A DNA stretch of 64,000 nucleotides from Pseudofrankia coriaricola. GTDB lineage: Bacteria > Actinomycetota > Actinomycetes > Frankiales > Frankiaceae. Location: the NCBI RefSeq assembly GCF_001854805.1, contig NZ_MBLO01000004.1, positions 1 to 64,000 of the forward strand. The letters are read 5' to 3'. How positions within the stretch are numbered: the first letter of the stretch is position 1; every line of letters starts with the position of its first letter. Below the pieces are notes generated by a model. It saw only the letters and a program-made list of their open reading frames with translations. It did no database searches and was not told the DNA's origin. Both the position numbers and the translations under genes were made by a program. This document shows positions 9,932 to 18,145 of this stretch, piece by piece.

Positions 9932-10260
9932 GTCCCAAACCTCCCTAGCTCGTCCCGGCCGGTGGAGGTGGGTGTCCAACTCCACGCTGCGACCCGCTCC
10001 AACGCCTCACGGCGAGCGTCCGCGAGCCGGCTTTCCAGATGCGCCAACCGTTGGTCGGCGACCCACACCCCGAGCCGGAAACCCGCATCGTCGACATGGC
10101 CGCCCGGCACCGCCGTGTCACCGTGCCGCCGCGCATATGCCGTAACCGCCGCCATGCCCTGGTCGAACTCGTCTGCCTCGGCCTGCCGGTCGGCCGGGCT
10201 CAGATGACCGACCGCCCCTTCCCACCGGTGACTGCCCGCCCCGTCCGGATGAACCGCCAA
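9928..10260 (-). CDS. Small protein with one helicase-associated (HA) domain
   Basis: Residues ~35-100 of this 110-residue ORF fit the HA repeat (PF03457): AVTAYARRHGDTAVPGG, then LGVWVADQRLAHLESRLAD and LERVAAWSWTP. Such repeats normally occur in tandem at the C-terminus of large helicases, so a lone copy is either a small stand-alone protein or a remnant. The start is a TTG at 10260 and is uncertain. Its stop overlaps the GTG of the decayed phosphoketolase (GTGA), suggesting they were once translationally coupled. Confidence 0.5.
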   Translation of the reverse strand: MAVHPDGAGSHRWEGAVGHLSPADRQAEADEFDQGMAAVTAYARRHGDTAVPGGHVDDAGFRLGVWVADQRLAHLESRLADARREALERVAAWSWTPTSTGRDELGRFGT

Positions 10261-10690
10261 GGTGATCCACCGCCTTTCGTCTCCCGCCGGATCCTGCCCG
10301 GCGGGTTCGCCGGGAGCATCAGTGTCTCCAGTCCGCCGCCCCTGGGGACCGACAGGTCATCCGCGTGTCCGACCTCACCCCCACCCACGGCCGCGGCCCG
10401 CACGCCGGGCGGATCCGGCACGGCTCGCCGGCGGGGATGGAGACCGGCCGGACGTCCACCCCGCCGTCGACCCGGGCGCCCGACCGGTCGTTGGTCGAGC
10501 CTTTGGTTCGGGCCGGGCCTCGCACGTCCCAGTGCGAGACGAACCTTGACAGGACATGTCGACGCCGGGTGAGAGGATTCTGGCTGTAGAGATGGGGGCC
10601 GTCCGGCCAGTTGCCGGCGGGACCTGTTCTCCCCGGCCCGACGACGTATGACGCCGCATTGGTCGGGTGGGGTCGTAGCACGCTGTCCGC
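10261..10690. other. 430-bp stretch without a convincing gene
   Basis: Upstream of the divergent HA-domain and NERD genes. Open frames exist on both strands with Pro/Arg-rich, non-domain translations. I see no hairpin or clear promoter. Confidence 0.4.
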
Positions 10691-11869
10691 ATGGACAATG
10701 CGTTCAGGAAGCGCGATGACAAATCCAGCGGGAGTAATGCCGGTCACGGATCTGGGGTGCCGGTCATCCAGCGTCCGTTCGAGGCGGCGGGTGAGCGGGC
10801 AGTCGGCGAACCATATCCGCGCCGGACCGCGGCACGCAGCGGGGCGCCCGGCAACTGGGCGTACGAGGAGTATCTCCAGGAGAAGGATGCGTACAAGGGT
10901 GAGCGTCGGGACCGTCACGCACGCGCGATTACGGTGACCGCGTTGCTTGCCGTCGCCTTCGGGCTGGTACTGACCCTGCTGGTGGCGAGCGGGCTACGCG
11001 CGCCGTTGCAGGTCGCGGTTCCCATCGGCGGTCTGGTCACGGTGACCTGGATGCTCGTCGGCGCCCGGCGCTTTTACGCCACGGTGCCGGAGATCGAGGC
11101 TTGGCGGCGGGCGGCGACCGCGCAACGGCGCACAGCCCGCGTACTCGGGCAGCTTCGCCGGTCGGGGTACGCGGTGCTTCACGACCGTACGATCCCCGGA
11201 GCTGCCCGGGTTCTCCACCACCTCGTTGTCGGCCCGTCCGGCGTCCACGTGTTGACCGATCATCCTGGTAGCGGCGAGCTGCGTTACCATCCCGACGGGG
11301 TATGGTTGCAGTCGGTTCCCCTGCGGGGCATCCTCGCCAACACCGCCGCGCTCGCCGATGAAGTCACACGTCAGCTCGCCGAGGTGACGCCTCGGCCGGC
11401 CGTGGAGCCCATTCTGGTGGCGGTCGACGCCACCGTGCTGTGGCGGGACGGCGCGGTCGACGGAGTGACCGTCCTGGGCCTACGTGACCTGGTGCCCCAC
11501 GTGTTGCACGCCCGGCCGCGGCTGACCGCCTCGCAGGTCGCGCACCTTGCCCAGACGGCGAACCGGCTCTTTCCACCGGCCGCCTCACGGGCCGACCACA
11601 CCGTCACGATCGACGGCGCCGAATGCGCCGCGTTGACTGGGCTCCTCCGCGAGATCAAGGACCGCGGCGGCGACGCTCGTCCGGTGCTCTCCGAACTCGG
11701 CCGGCTTGCCGACTACCTGGACGGCCGACGGTACGCCTCGTCGCCGACCGACTCGGCGACACGAGGGAGTGGTTCGCGACGTCGGTCGTCGCGGTGGCGG
11801 ACCCAGGCACTGGCCTCGTCGACTACATCAACGTCGGGCGTTCGGCGCCGTGCGTATCGCCGGATTTGA
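10691..11869 (+). CDS. Membrane-anchored NERD-domain protein, C-terminus probably altered
   Basis: The 392-residue protein has a polar N-terminus, two transmembrane helices (about 79-100 and 106-127), then a nuclease-related NERD domain: RTARVLGQLRRSGYAVLHD at about 143, HLVVGPSGVHVL, and DGVWLQSVPLRGI. NERD domains resemble restriction-type nucleases, though activity is rarely shown. The last ~40 residues after LADYLDGRR become a low-complexity Ser/Arg run. At that point a different frame starts to read like a PP2C phosphatase, so the natural 3' end seems replaced. The ATG at 10691 has no strong Shine-Dalgarno. Confidence 0.72.
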   Translation: MDNAFRKRDDKSSGSNAGHGSGVPVIQRPFEAAGERAVGEPYPRRTAARSGAPGNWAYEEYLQEKDAYKGERRDRHARAITVTALLAVAFGLVLTLLVASGLRAPLQVAVPIGGLVTVTWMLVGARRFYATVPEIEAWRRAATAQRRTARVLGQLRRSGYAVLHDRTIPGAARVLHHLVVGPSGVHVLTDHPGSGELRYHPDGVWLQSVPLRGILANTAALADEVTRQLAEVTPRPAVEPILVAVDATVLWRDGAVDGVTVLGLRDLVPHVLHARPRLTASQVAHLAQTANRLFPPAASRADHTVTIDGAECAALTGLLREIKDRGGDARPVLSELGRLADYLDGRRYASSPTDSATRGSGSRRRSSRWRTQALASSTTSTSGVRRRAYRRI

Positions 11870-11883
11870 CCCGAGCAGGGGCG
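11722..11883 (+). pseudogene. Possible SpoIIE/PP2C-phosphatase remnant in another frame
   Basis: In the frame +2 relative to the NERD gene the DNA encodes LVADRLGDTREWFATSVV, AVADPGTGLVDYINVG and RSAPCVSP. This resembles the SpoIIE-type phosphatase core, which usually reads FATALYAVLDPxTG then NAGHPPPLL. The AGHPPP motif has become VGRSAP and no start is present. It overlaps the altered NERD C-terminus, consistent with a deletion or fusion scar. The match is short, so the call is tentative. Confidence 0.35.
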
Positions 11884-11986
11884 ACCACAGGGGCGCCGTT
11901 CAACTACCGGGTCGAAGATCTGGAGTCCGAGCGGGAGTGTCTGTCCGGACGCCCGGTGAGCAGGGCTGTGGGCACCGGGAGGTTGA

Positions 11987-12034
11987 CCGTGTGCCGTGCC
12001 AGAACTCCGTCTCAGGCTGTTGACCTGGAGTTTC
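11987..12034 (-). repeat. Dispersed repeat, copy 1 (inverted)
   Basis: Read on the minus strand it shares CAGGTCAAC and GAGTTCTGGCACGG with copies at 12121 and 18076. It forms an inverted pair with the 12121 copy across ~86 nt, so a long imperfect hairpin is possible. Confidence 0.6.
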
Positions 12035-12389
12035 GACCTCCGCCGCCGAGGTAGATGATCGTGGTTGTGATGGTTCGGCTGGTGTATTTGACCATGGTGT
12101 TGCGCCACGAGGCTGGCTGCGGAGTCGCAGGTCAACGGCTCGAAACCGAGTTCTGGCACGGTACAGGTGCAAGCCCGATGTCACACGGTGCGGGCGATTT
12201 CAACGAACGGGCACTGTTGCATCCGGCGAAGGCAATCTTCACGCTAGATCTTCCGGCTCGGAGATCTCTCCGGCGGCCGACGGGACCCTCGAGGGCGGTT
12301 CAACGTGACCCACCGCTTGGCATGCGCCCGCAGTTGAGCTTGAACAGGGACACGGTGTCCACCGTAAAGGGGTCAAGCTCAGTCCCACG
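12035..12389. other. Non-coding region holding dispersed repeats
   Basis: No gene is supported between the NERD-gene remnant and the egt terminator. The stretch carries repeat copy 2 (12121-12167), and the remainder shows nothing recognisable. Confidence 0.4.
12121..12167 (+). repeat. Dispersed repeat, copy 2
   Basis: It begins GGAGTCGCAGGTCAAC and ends GAGTTCTGGCACGGTACAGG. Over 47 nt it differs from the copy at 18076 by about six bases, and copy 1 at 11987 is its inverted partner. Confidence 0.75.
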
Positions 12390-12427
12390 CTCCGTCCCGG
12401 CGCGTCAGACGTTGCGCCGGGACGGAG
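12390..12427. terminator. Strong hairpin terminator of the egtA-egtD operon
   Basis: CTCCGTCCCGGCGC (12390-12403) and GCGCCGGGACGGAG (12414-12427) form a perfect 14-bp stem with a 10-nt loop, about 10 nt past the egtD stop on the minus strand. Confidence 0.85.
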
Positions 12428-12436
12428 GTGGCCGGG

Positions 12437-13432
12437 TCAGATCGGGACGGACAGGCTGACGGCGAAGTCGCCGTCAGGGTCGGTCCACCAGTGGGTCATG
12501 CTCCAGCCGGCGTCGGCCAGTTCCTTCTCGATGCCGTCCCGGCGGAACTTTGCGCTGATCTCGGTCCGCATCTGCTCGTCCGCTTCGAACGGGACAGTCA
12601 GGTCCAGCGCGGCGATCCGTGCGGTCTGGGCGCGGATGGACCGCAGCCGCATCTCGATCCACTCGGCGTCGGGATTCCACGCAGCGACGTGCACGAAGTT
12701 TTGCGGGTTGAGGTCGCCGCCCAGTTCGCGGTTGACCACCGTCAGCACGTTGGCGTTGAACGCCGCGGTCACCCCGGAGGGGTCGTCGTAGGCCGCGACC
12801 AGCCGACGCGGGTCCTTGACCAGATCGACGCCGAGCAGCAGCACGTCGCCGTCGGACGCCGTGGCGCGCAGCCGGGACAGGAAGGTGTGGCGCTCGTCCG
12901 GGCGCATGTTGCCGATCGTGCTGCCAAGGAAGGCCACCAGCCGTGCTTCGGCGGACGGCAGGAAGTCCAGGTGGTGGTCGAAGTCCCCGACGAGGGCCGA
13001 CACCCGCAGCGCGGGGTGTCTCGTGCGGATGGTGTCGGCGGCGTAGCGCAGGACGGTCTCGTCGACGTCGAAGGGGACGAACCGGCGAAGCGAGCCGGCG
13101 TCGCGCAGCGCGTCGAGGAGCAGCTGGGTCTTCTCCGAGGTCCCCGAACCCAGCTCGATGAGTGTGTCCGCGCGCGAGAAGGCGGCGATCTCGGGGGCGT
13201 GCGCGGTGAGGATCGCCCGCTCGCACCGTGTCGGGTAGTACTCCGGCAGGCAGGTGATCTCGTCGAACAGAAGACTGCCGGTCTCGTCATAGAACCATTT
13301 CGGCGGCAGCTCCTTGGGGGTAGCGGTGAGGCCACGCCGTACGTCGGCGGCGAGCTGGGCAGCCCGGTCGGCCGCGGTGAGGTGGATGGCAATGTGCTGA
13401 CTGTCCGTGCCACTCAGCTTCGTCTCAGCCAT
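12437..13432 (-). CDS. egtD: Histidine N-alpha-trimethyltransferase of ergothioneine synthesis
   Basis: EgtD transfers three methyl groups from S-adenosylmethionine to the histidine alpha-amine, giving hercynine. The 331 residues match the ~320-residue family. Visible features are the N-terminal WFYDETGSLLFDEIT block, the SAM-binding LIELGSGTSEKT at ~91-102, and STIGNMRPDERHTFL. The ATG at 13432 overlaps the end of egtA by 8 nt, so the genes are translationally coupled. A strong hairpin follows. In mycobacteria egtD sits in an egtABCDE run; here egtB and egtC are absent from the operon. Confidence 0.95.
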   Translation of the reverse strand: MAETKLSGTDSQHIAIHLTAADRAAQLAADVRRGLTATPKELPPKWFYDETGSLLFDEITCLPEYYPTRCERAILTAHAPEIAAFSRADTLIELGSGTSEKTQLLLDALRDAGSLRRFVPFDVDETVLRYAADTIRTRHPALRVSALVGDFDHHLDFLPSAEARLVAFLGSTIGNMRPDERHTFLSRLRATASDGDVLLLGVDLVKDPRRLVAAYDDPSGVTAAFNANVLTVVNRELGGDLNPQNFVHVAAWNPDAEWIEMRLRSIRAQTARIAALDLTVPFEADEQMRTEISAKFRRDGIEKELADAGWSMTHWWTDPDGDFAVSLSVPI

Positions 13433-14792
13433 TGAGGCGATCTCCTGTTCTGGGGCCGGCCGGCAAGGTCAGTTGGGGTGCGTCCACTCCCGTCGTCGCG
13501 TCGATCAGGACGGCGTGTGCTCCGCCGGCCCGCCAGGAGGCCAGCGCGGCATCGGCGGGGCACCGACCGCGCCACACGAACGTGTCAGCGAAGTCGGCGA
13601 CCGCCGCCACCAGGTCGGGGGAGACTCCTAGCCGCGCGGCCGCCTCGACCGCGGCGGTGACACATCTGCGCGCCGCTGTGCGCAGGGTGGGCTGGGCGAG
13701 GCCGAGGACGGACGCTTCCACCCATCGGCCGGCCACGCCTTCGCACGCGTCACGGGCCACGTCCGCGGCCTCCGGGTCGTCGAGCAGAGCGGTGGCAACC
13801 GTGACCGCGACCGGCCACAGCGCCGCCGACTGGGCGTCGAGGTAGCGAAGCTCCAGCCAGCCGCGGGGCCGCACCGGCGGGAACACCGTGCTCGCGTGGT
13901 AGCTGAGGTCGTCGACGGTCGGGCGGCGCCGCACCGGCCCGCGGCCCGCCACCCAGTCGCCGAAGGTCGATCCGTCACGGACAGGCACATACTGGCCGTC
14001 GCCGTCGCGGACCAGCATCAGCCGAGCGTCGAGCAGGTAGCGGGCCCACTGGCCGCCCGGGCCGCGGGCCGAAGCTGGCCCAGGAACGTCGGCGACCGGC
14101 GCGGTGCGGGTGGAGTCGATGGCGGACCAGACGCGCTGGCGGGTGGAGACCTGGCCTGTCCGTCTGCCCGCCAGCACTGGCGACGAGGCGAACATCGACA
14201 GCAGCACCGGTCCCAGCGCGTGCGCGAGCCGCCATCGCTCGTCCCATCCCGCCGCCGGTCCCGCCTCGAGGTTCACCTGCAGCGCCGCCGTCGAGCACAT
14301 CATGACCCGGCCGGCCGGAAACCCACCTTCACGAAAAAATGCCTCCATCGCGATATATCGACTCTGGGTGAGCAGTCGTCGCGGCGCGCGCAGTGGGTCC
14401 ACGCCGAGGCCCGCCAGCAGGAGGCCGTCGTCGGCGAGCCGAACGCGGACAGCGGCGAGGTCGGCCGACATCGCCCCTACTGCCTCGGGCAGCGCCAGCG
14501 GAGGACCGGACAGCTCCAACTGCCCACCCGGCTCAAACGTGATCCGACTGCCGCCAGACAGGCCCGGGTCAGAACCACCCAACGCCGCGTAGGTCCGCTC
14601 CAGTGCGACAGGTCGGTCGGGCAGCCGCGGGTTGACGACGAACCATTCGGTCTCGATCCCCACCCGGCCGACGGCCGCGTCGGTGAGCGTCGTCCGTTCG
14701 GCGAAGTCGAACACGTCGGCGGGACTGCCGACCACCTCTCGAAGGCCGTCCGTCGTGACCATCGGTGCGTCTGACGCGTGCCGTCGTGCCAT
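13425..14792 (-). CDS. egtA: Gamma-glutamylcysteine ligase of ergothioneine synthesis
   Basis: This carboxylate-amine ligase joins glutamate and cysteine to gamma-glutamylcysteine, the sulfur donor used by EgtB. The 455-residue protein starts at an ATG with GGAGGG five bases upstream; the frame is open further upstream but the family begins here. Supporting motifs are GIETEWFVV (residues ~35-43), the substrate-pocket segment RVMMCSTAALQVNLEAG, and GWLELRYLDAQ. It overlaps egtD by 8 nt. A 9-10-nt tandem repeat lies in its leader. Because EgtA makes an ordinary thiol intermediate, some activity could serve other thiol pathways. Confidence 0.92.
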   Translation of the reverse strand: MARRHASDAPMVTTDGLREVVGSPADVFDFAERTTLTDAAVGRVGIETEWFVVNPRLPDRPVALERTYAALGGSDPGLSGGSRITFEPGGQLELSGPPLALPEAVGAMSADLAAVRVRLADDGLLLAGLGVDPLRAPRRLLTQSRYIAMEAFFREGGFPAGRVMMCSTAALQVNLEAGPAAGWDERWRLAHALGPVLLSMFASSPVLAGRRTGQVSTRQRVWSAIDSTRTAPVADVPGPASARGPGGQWARYLLDARLMLVRDGDGQYVPVRDGSTFGDWVAGRGPVRRRPTVDDLSYHASTVFPPVRPRGWLELRYLDAQSAALWPVAVTVATALLDDPEAADVARDACEGVAGRWVEASVLGLAQPTLRTAARRCVTAAVEAAARLGVSPDLVAAVADFADTFVWRGRCPADAALASWRAGGAHAVLIDATTGVDAPQLTLPAGPRTGDRLNG

Positions 14793-14833
14793 GAACCCTC
14801 CAGGTCCGGACCGGTCAGCGGTGGTAGCTGACC

Positions 14834-14899
14834 GCGGGTCGGTGCGGGTCGGTGCAGGTCGGTGCCGGCGGTGCGGTTGGTGCGAGCGGTGCGGTCGGT
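14834..14899. repeat. Minisatellite in the egtA leader
   Basis: Seven consecutive 9-10-nt units fill this stretch: two identical GCGGGTCGGT, then GCAGGTCGGT, GCCGGCGGT, GCGGTTGGT, GCGAGCGGT and GCGGTCGGT. It lies 42-107 nt upstream of the egtA start, where copy-number change could alter leader length or promoter spacing. Confidence 0.75.
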
Positions 14900-15316
14900 G
14901 GTGGCCGGGCCTGCCGGCAGGTTTCGGCCACAACGCAGGACTACGTGTCGCGGGTGCGTATGGACGTGGGCAATGCCAGGAATCGCGGCGGGTTCGACTA
15001 CCGACGGTCGCCGAGCGCGGCCAAGGCGGTACGCGCATCTCCGCTGCATCTGGTAGGCGGTTGATAACTAGTTGTGAAACATCGCGCTGTCGTGGACGGA
15101 TCGGGCCAGATGCCAGGCTCACTCACGATGGTTCTGTCGCGCCAGCAACCGGAGCGTTACATGCCCCACGTACTATTCCTCGTCGCCTGGACGCACCTGG
15201 CCGGGCGGTGCCATTCGCTGGCGTCATGTCGACGGCGACCCGTCCACGATGGTGACGCCGGGCTCGTCCACCGCGGGCCGGGCGGAGCGCCGCCCACCAA
15301 CGCCAGCCCCGGGCTG
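14900..15316. other. Upstream region of the egt operon, no gene seen
   Basis: The stretch between the egtA leader repeat and the anti-sigma remnant should contain the egtA promoter. Around 15060-15070 it is locally AT-rich (TTGATAACTAGTTGTGAAAC), the only such patch nearby. No coding frame is convincing. Confidence 0.35.
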
Positions 15317-15553
15317 TCAGGGGGAAGGTGTGGTGCCCGCCTTCCATCCCCAGAACGCCGCGAGCAGCTTGTCTCGCACGTCTGGGTGCAGGTCGTCCTC
15401 CCGCGGCGCGCCGGCCAGCCGCGCCGTCTCCCGCATCTGCTCGACGTATGCGTCGCAGCCGGCACACAGCTCGAGATGCTCGGTGAAACGGCGGCGGGTT
15501 TCCGCGTCCAGCGTGCCTTCGAGATAGTCCGTGACGACCTCGACAACTGCCCG
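15317..15553 (-). pseudogene. Anti-sigma-factor-like zinc-finger protein, 5' end missing
   Basis: The frame reads VVEVVTDYLEGTLD, FTEHLELCAGCDAYVEQM, then DLHPDVRDKLLAAFWGWK. This is the putative zinc-finger (zf-HC2) anti-sigma fold with its HxxxCxxC ligands. Intact relatives start with a CRELVELVTDYLEG-like block. Here the first ligand region is replaced by an unrelated Gly/Arg-rich leader, so the start codon and N-terminal ligands are lost. The break coincides with the start of a plus-strand remnant, and no partner sigma gene is adjacent. Confidence 0.7.
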
Positions 15554-15966
15554 CGCCCGGCGGCCCCGCCAGCGTCTACCGCCTGAACACACCCTGCGAC
15601 CCGGATGCGCCGCTCGCCGTCGACGCGGACGCGGCCCGCCGCATCGCCGACTGGTATGCCCTCGGTGACGCGGCGCTGCGCCAGTGGCGCGCCGAGATCC
15701 CCGGCGACGATCCCAGCGGTGTCACGCTGTGGCCGGAGCGCCCCGACGTTGCCATCCGCGCCGCGGACATCAACTATGGTGCCTCACCCTGCGACGAGTA
15801 CGTCGCCCAGCCCTACCTCTACGTCGGTCCTCCGACGCCACCGCCGCCGTCCCTGGACGGGTTCTGGAACGCGCCCTTCGGGGCCTACCTCACCTGGGAC
15901 AAGGTCCACTCCGTCACCGACGCCGTCGACTTCTTCCGCCAGGGCCGCGGGCTTTCCCGTGCCTGA
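15553..15966 (+). pseudogene. 3' half of an unknown gene, no start codon
   Basis: A clearly coding frame, rich in GC3 codons and free of stops, runs to a TGA at 15964-15966. It includes VYRLNTPCDPDAPLAVDAD, RRIADWYALGDAALRQWRAE, EYVAQPYLYVGPPTPPP and FFRQGRGLSRA. No start codon or Shine-Dalgarno precedes it, because the upstream DNA is the opposite-strand anti-sigma remnant. The product is not recognised; a conserved actinobacterial hypothetical is likely. Confidence 0.65.
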
Positions 15967-16044
15967 CGCACCGCCGGCGTGAACCGGCCCGCGCCCCGAC
16001 CGCCGCGGCGGGCTCCGTGGACATTCGGGTCAGGGTCACGGGGC

Positions 16045-16230
16045 TCACTTCCAGGTGAGCCGGCGGGGTCTCCACAAGGGGCAGGAGCACGGCCGCCAGC
16101 CGGGAGTGGTGTCGTCGGGCTGCCGGCCGGCGCAGTCGGTGCCGGGCCGGTAGTGCCGGTGCCAGTGCCGGCCATGGCCACAGGCGCAGACCAGATGGAT
16201 CTTCGGCCTCCGAGATCGTGAGGTGCGCGT
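16045..16230 (-). CDS. Short Cys/His-rich ORF, uncertain
   Basis: The minus frame ending at 16045 encodes IHLVCACGHGRHWHRHYRPG followed by a second Cys/Pro patch. The density of Cys and His suggests a small metal-binding protein or a fragment of one. No start is clear and I do not recognise a family. Confidence 0.3.
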   Translation of the reverse strand, partial: TRTSRSRRPKIHLVCACGHGRHWHRHYRPGTDCAGRQPDDTTPGWRPCSCPLWRPRRLTWK

Positions 16231-16558
16231 CGCGGACCTGGAGGCACGGGTCTGGACCGCCTCGGCCCGCCAGCCGAGACACGACCGGCCGCGCAACAGC
16301 GCTCCTCGCCTCACCGTGACCGGCCTGGCGACCGGCACCTCCTGCCGACCCGGCATCTCGATCCTCATGACGTCGAGTAGCGCATAGGTACATGAAGGCG
16401 GCGTGTGAACAGGAACCGAGAACCGTACGGGTTCGATCAGAATCCGCGGCGAACGCAGCGGGACCGGCGGGAGAGGGACCGACTGGCCGGCGCGGTCGCG
16501 TGGCTCTCGGAGGCCGGCTGACAGCCTGTAGGACTCTGTTCTCTGTTGCCCAATCCGG

Positions 16559-16702
16559 TTACGCGGCGAGGCCGAAGTCGAGTCTTGCGAGGTGACTGGC
16601 CCGAGGCCGGTCGAGTGGGGTGCCGGTCCACCATGCATCCAGCCGGATCAGGTTGAGGGCGGTGGCGGCGAGGACGTGGGCGAGTCGGGTCTTGGGTAGT
16701 CC
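16559..16702 (-). pseudogene. C-terminal remnant of an IS1182-type transposase
   Basis: The last 47 codons of a minus frame read KTRLAHVLAATALNLIRLDA then WWTGTPLDRPRASHLARL, the usual C-terminal tail of DDE transposases of the IS1182 family in actinomycetes. No catalytic part or inverted repeat survives, so this is a relic of an insertion sequence in a zone of broken genes. Confidence 0.7.
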
Positions 16703-17056
16703 GGGGCTCGGCGCCGCACTCGCGACCGCCGCCACCGCCGCAACCCCGCGGCCCACCGCCACCGTCCCCGCCGGGAACCGCCCGGACGGCGCCGCCAGCG
16801 ACGGCCACACCGCCACCGCCTGACGACGCCGGTCCGGCTCCATCGTCCAGTGAACCCCGGCGCCCCACGGCCACCACACTCCGCGCCGCCAGAACGCCCG
16901 ACAGGAGGCAACCGGCGCTGACGCAAGCGCCACAGCGCAGGCAACAGGGCCGTCTGATCAGGTAACCAACCAGCCCCCGCCATCTTCCGAGCCGGCTCAA
17001 CGCGACTGCGCCACTGTGGGTTCACACCGCCGGGTCGCTGGGTCGGCGATGGCGTG
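16703..17056. other. No gene seen upstream of the transposase relic
   Basis: The DNA is extremely GC-rich with Pro/Ala/Gly/Arg translations in all frames. It may be the lost body of the insertion sequence replaced by other debris. No domain was recognised. Confidence 0.35.
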
Positions 17057-17932
17057 CTACCGCTTTCGGGCGATGCCGCCGTACATGTGTACATGGGCAT
17101 CGTCCACGGCGGCACGCTCGTCAGCGTGCCAGTGGTTGACGAGCACCACGCCGGGGTCGATCAGTTCCAGTCCGTCGAAGAGCCGCTCGACCCGGGCCAA
17201 GTCCCGGGCGACGAGCGGAATGCCATTGGCGTTGTACGCGGCCACCCCGACGCGGACCTCCTCCGGCGCGCTGTCGGCCGTACAGGTGGACAGCGCCAGA
17301 ATGCTCCCCGACGGAAGCGGGCTCATGATCCGCTGGACGAGGTCCTTGACAACGGCGTCATCGGCAATGAAATGCACGATCGCGATCAGGCTGACCGCGA
17401 GAGGTTGACCCAGGTCAAGCGTCTCTCGCAGCTGCTCGGACGCAAGTATCTTCTCAGGGTCATGGAAGTCCGCGTCGAGATACATGGTCCGGCCCTCGGG
17501 AGAGCTGGTGAGCAGGGCTCTGGCATGCAACAGCACGATCGGGTCGTTGTCGACGTAGAGAATCCGCGACTCGGGCGCGACCTCCTGGGCGACCTCATGC
17601 AGGTTCGGTGCGGTCGGCAGGCCCGTTCCGATGTCCAGGAACTGCCGGATGCCGTGGTCCGCCGCCAGCACCCGGGCCACCCTGGCCATGAAGTTCCGGT
17701 TGGCCCGCATGGACGTGGGCAGGTTCGGCCACGATTTGGTGATCTCCGCGGCGGCGGCCCGGTCCGCGGGAAAGTTGTCCTTGCCGCCGAGGATGTGGTC
17801 GTAGACCCGGGCCGAGTGAGGGACGCCAGTCTTCAGGTCGACCGTCTGCCGCTGCTCGCCCGCCGGCACCGCCGAGCTGTAGTCCCACTCGGCCTCGTCG
17901 CGATCAGCCACGACCTCCCCCTCCTCCGACAC
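17057..17932 (-). CDS. SAM-dependent methyltransferase, DUF574 family
   Basis: The 291-residue protein fits the actinobacterial S-adenosyl methyltransferase family PF04672 (DUF574), which is common in many copies in Frankia and Streptomyces and has poorly known substrates. Signature pieces are PHSARVYDHILGGKDNFPAD, the SAM loop FLDIGTGLPTAPNLHE near residue 120, VDNDPIVLLHARALL, and a C-terminal MYGGIARKR. Length is normal and the gene appears intact. It is monocistronic, flanked by remnants and a dispersed repeat. Confidence 0.93.
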   Translation of the reverse strand: MSEEGEVVADRDEAEWDYSSAVPAGEQRQTVDLKTGVPHSARVYDHILGGKDNFPADRAAAAEITKSWPNLPTSMRANRNFMARVARVLAADHGIRQFLDIGTGLPTAPNLHEVAQEVAPESRILYVDNDPIVLLHARALLTSSPEGRTMYLDADFHDPEKILASEQLRETLDLGQPLAVSLIAIVHFIADDAVVKDLVQRIMSPLPSGSILALSTCTADSAPEEVRVGVAAYNANGIPLVARDLARVERLFDGLELIDPGVVLVNHWHADERAAVDDAHVHMYGGIARKR

Positions 17933-18075
17933 ACCCCTGCACGGACCGCATCAGTCCTGTCACCGAATGACCCTCTCATCTTCTATCAAGAGCGCACCAT
18001 CGGGTCGGCATGGACATCTCCGACCCGGCTGAGCGGGCACGGTTCCGTCCGCGCATGCCGGGAGTGCCTGGCGGC

Positions 18076-18122
18076 GAAGTCGCAGGTCAAGGCCCCGAAA
18101 TCGAGTTCTGGCACGGTACAGG
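18076..18122 (+). repeat. Dispersed repeat, copy 3
   Basis: It begins GAAGTCGCAGGTCAAG and ends GAGTTCTGGCACGGTACAGG. It closely matches the 12121 copy (about six differences in 47 nt) and lies just past the 3' end of the MmyB-type remnant. Confidence 0.75.
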
Positions 18123-18145
18123 CCGGGCCGTCGCATCAGCCCAGT

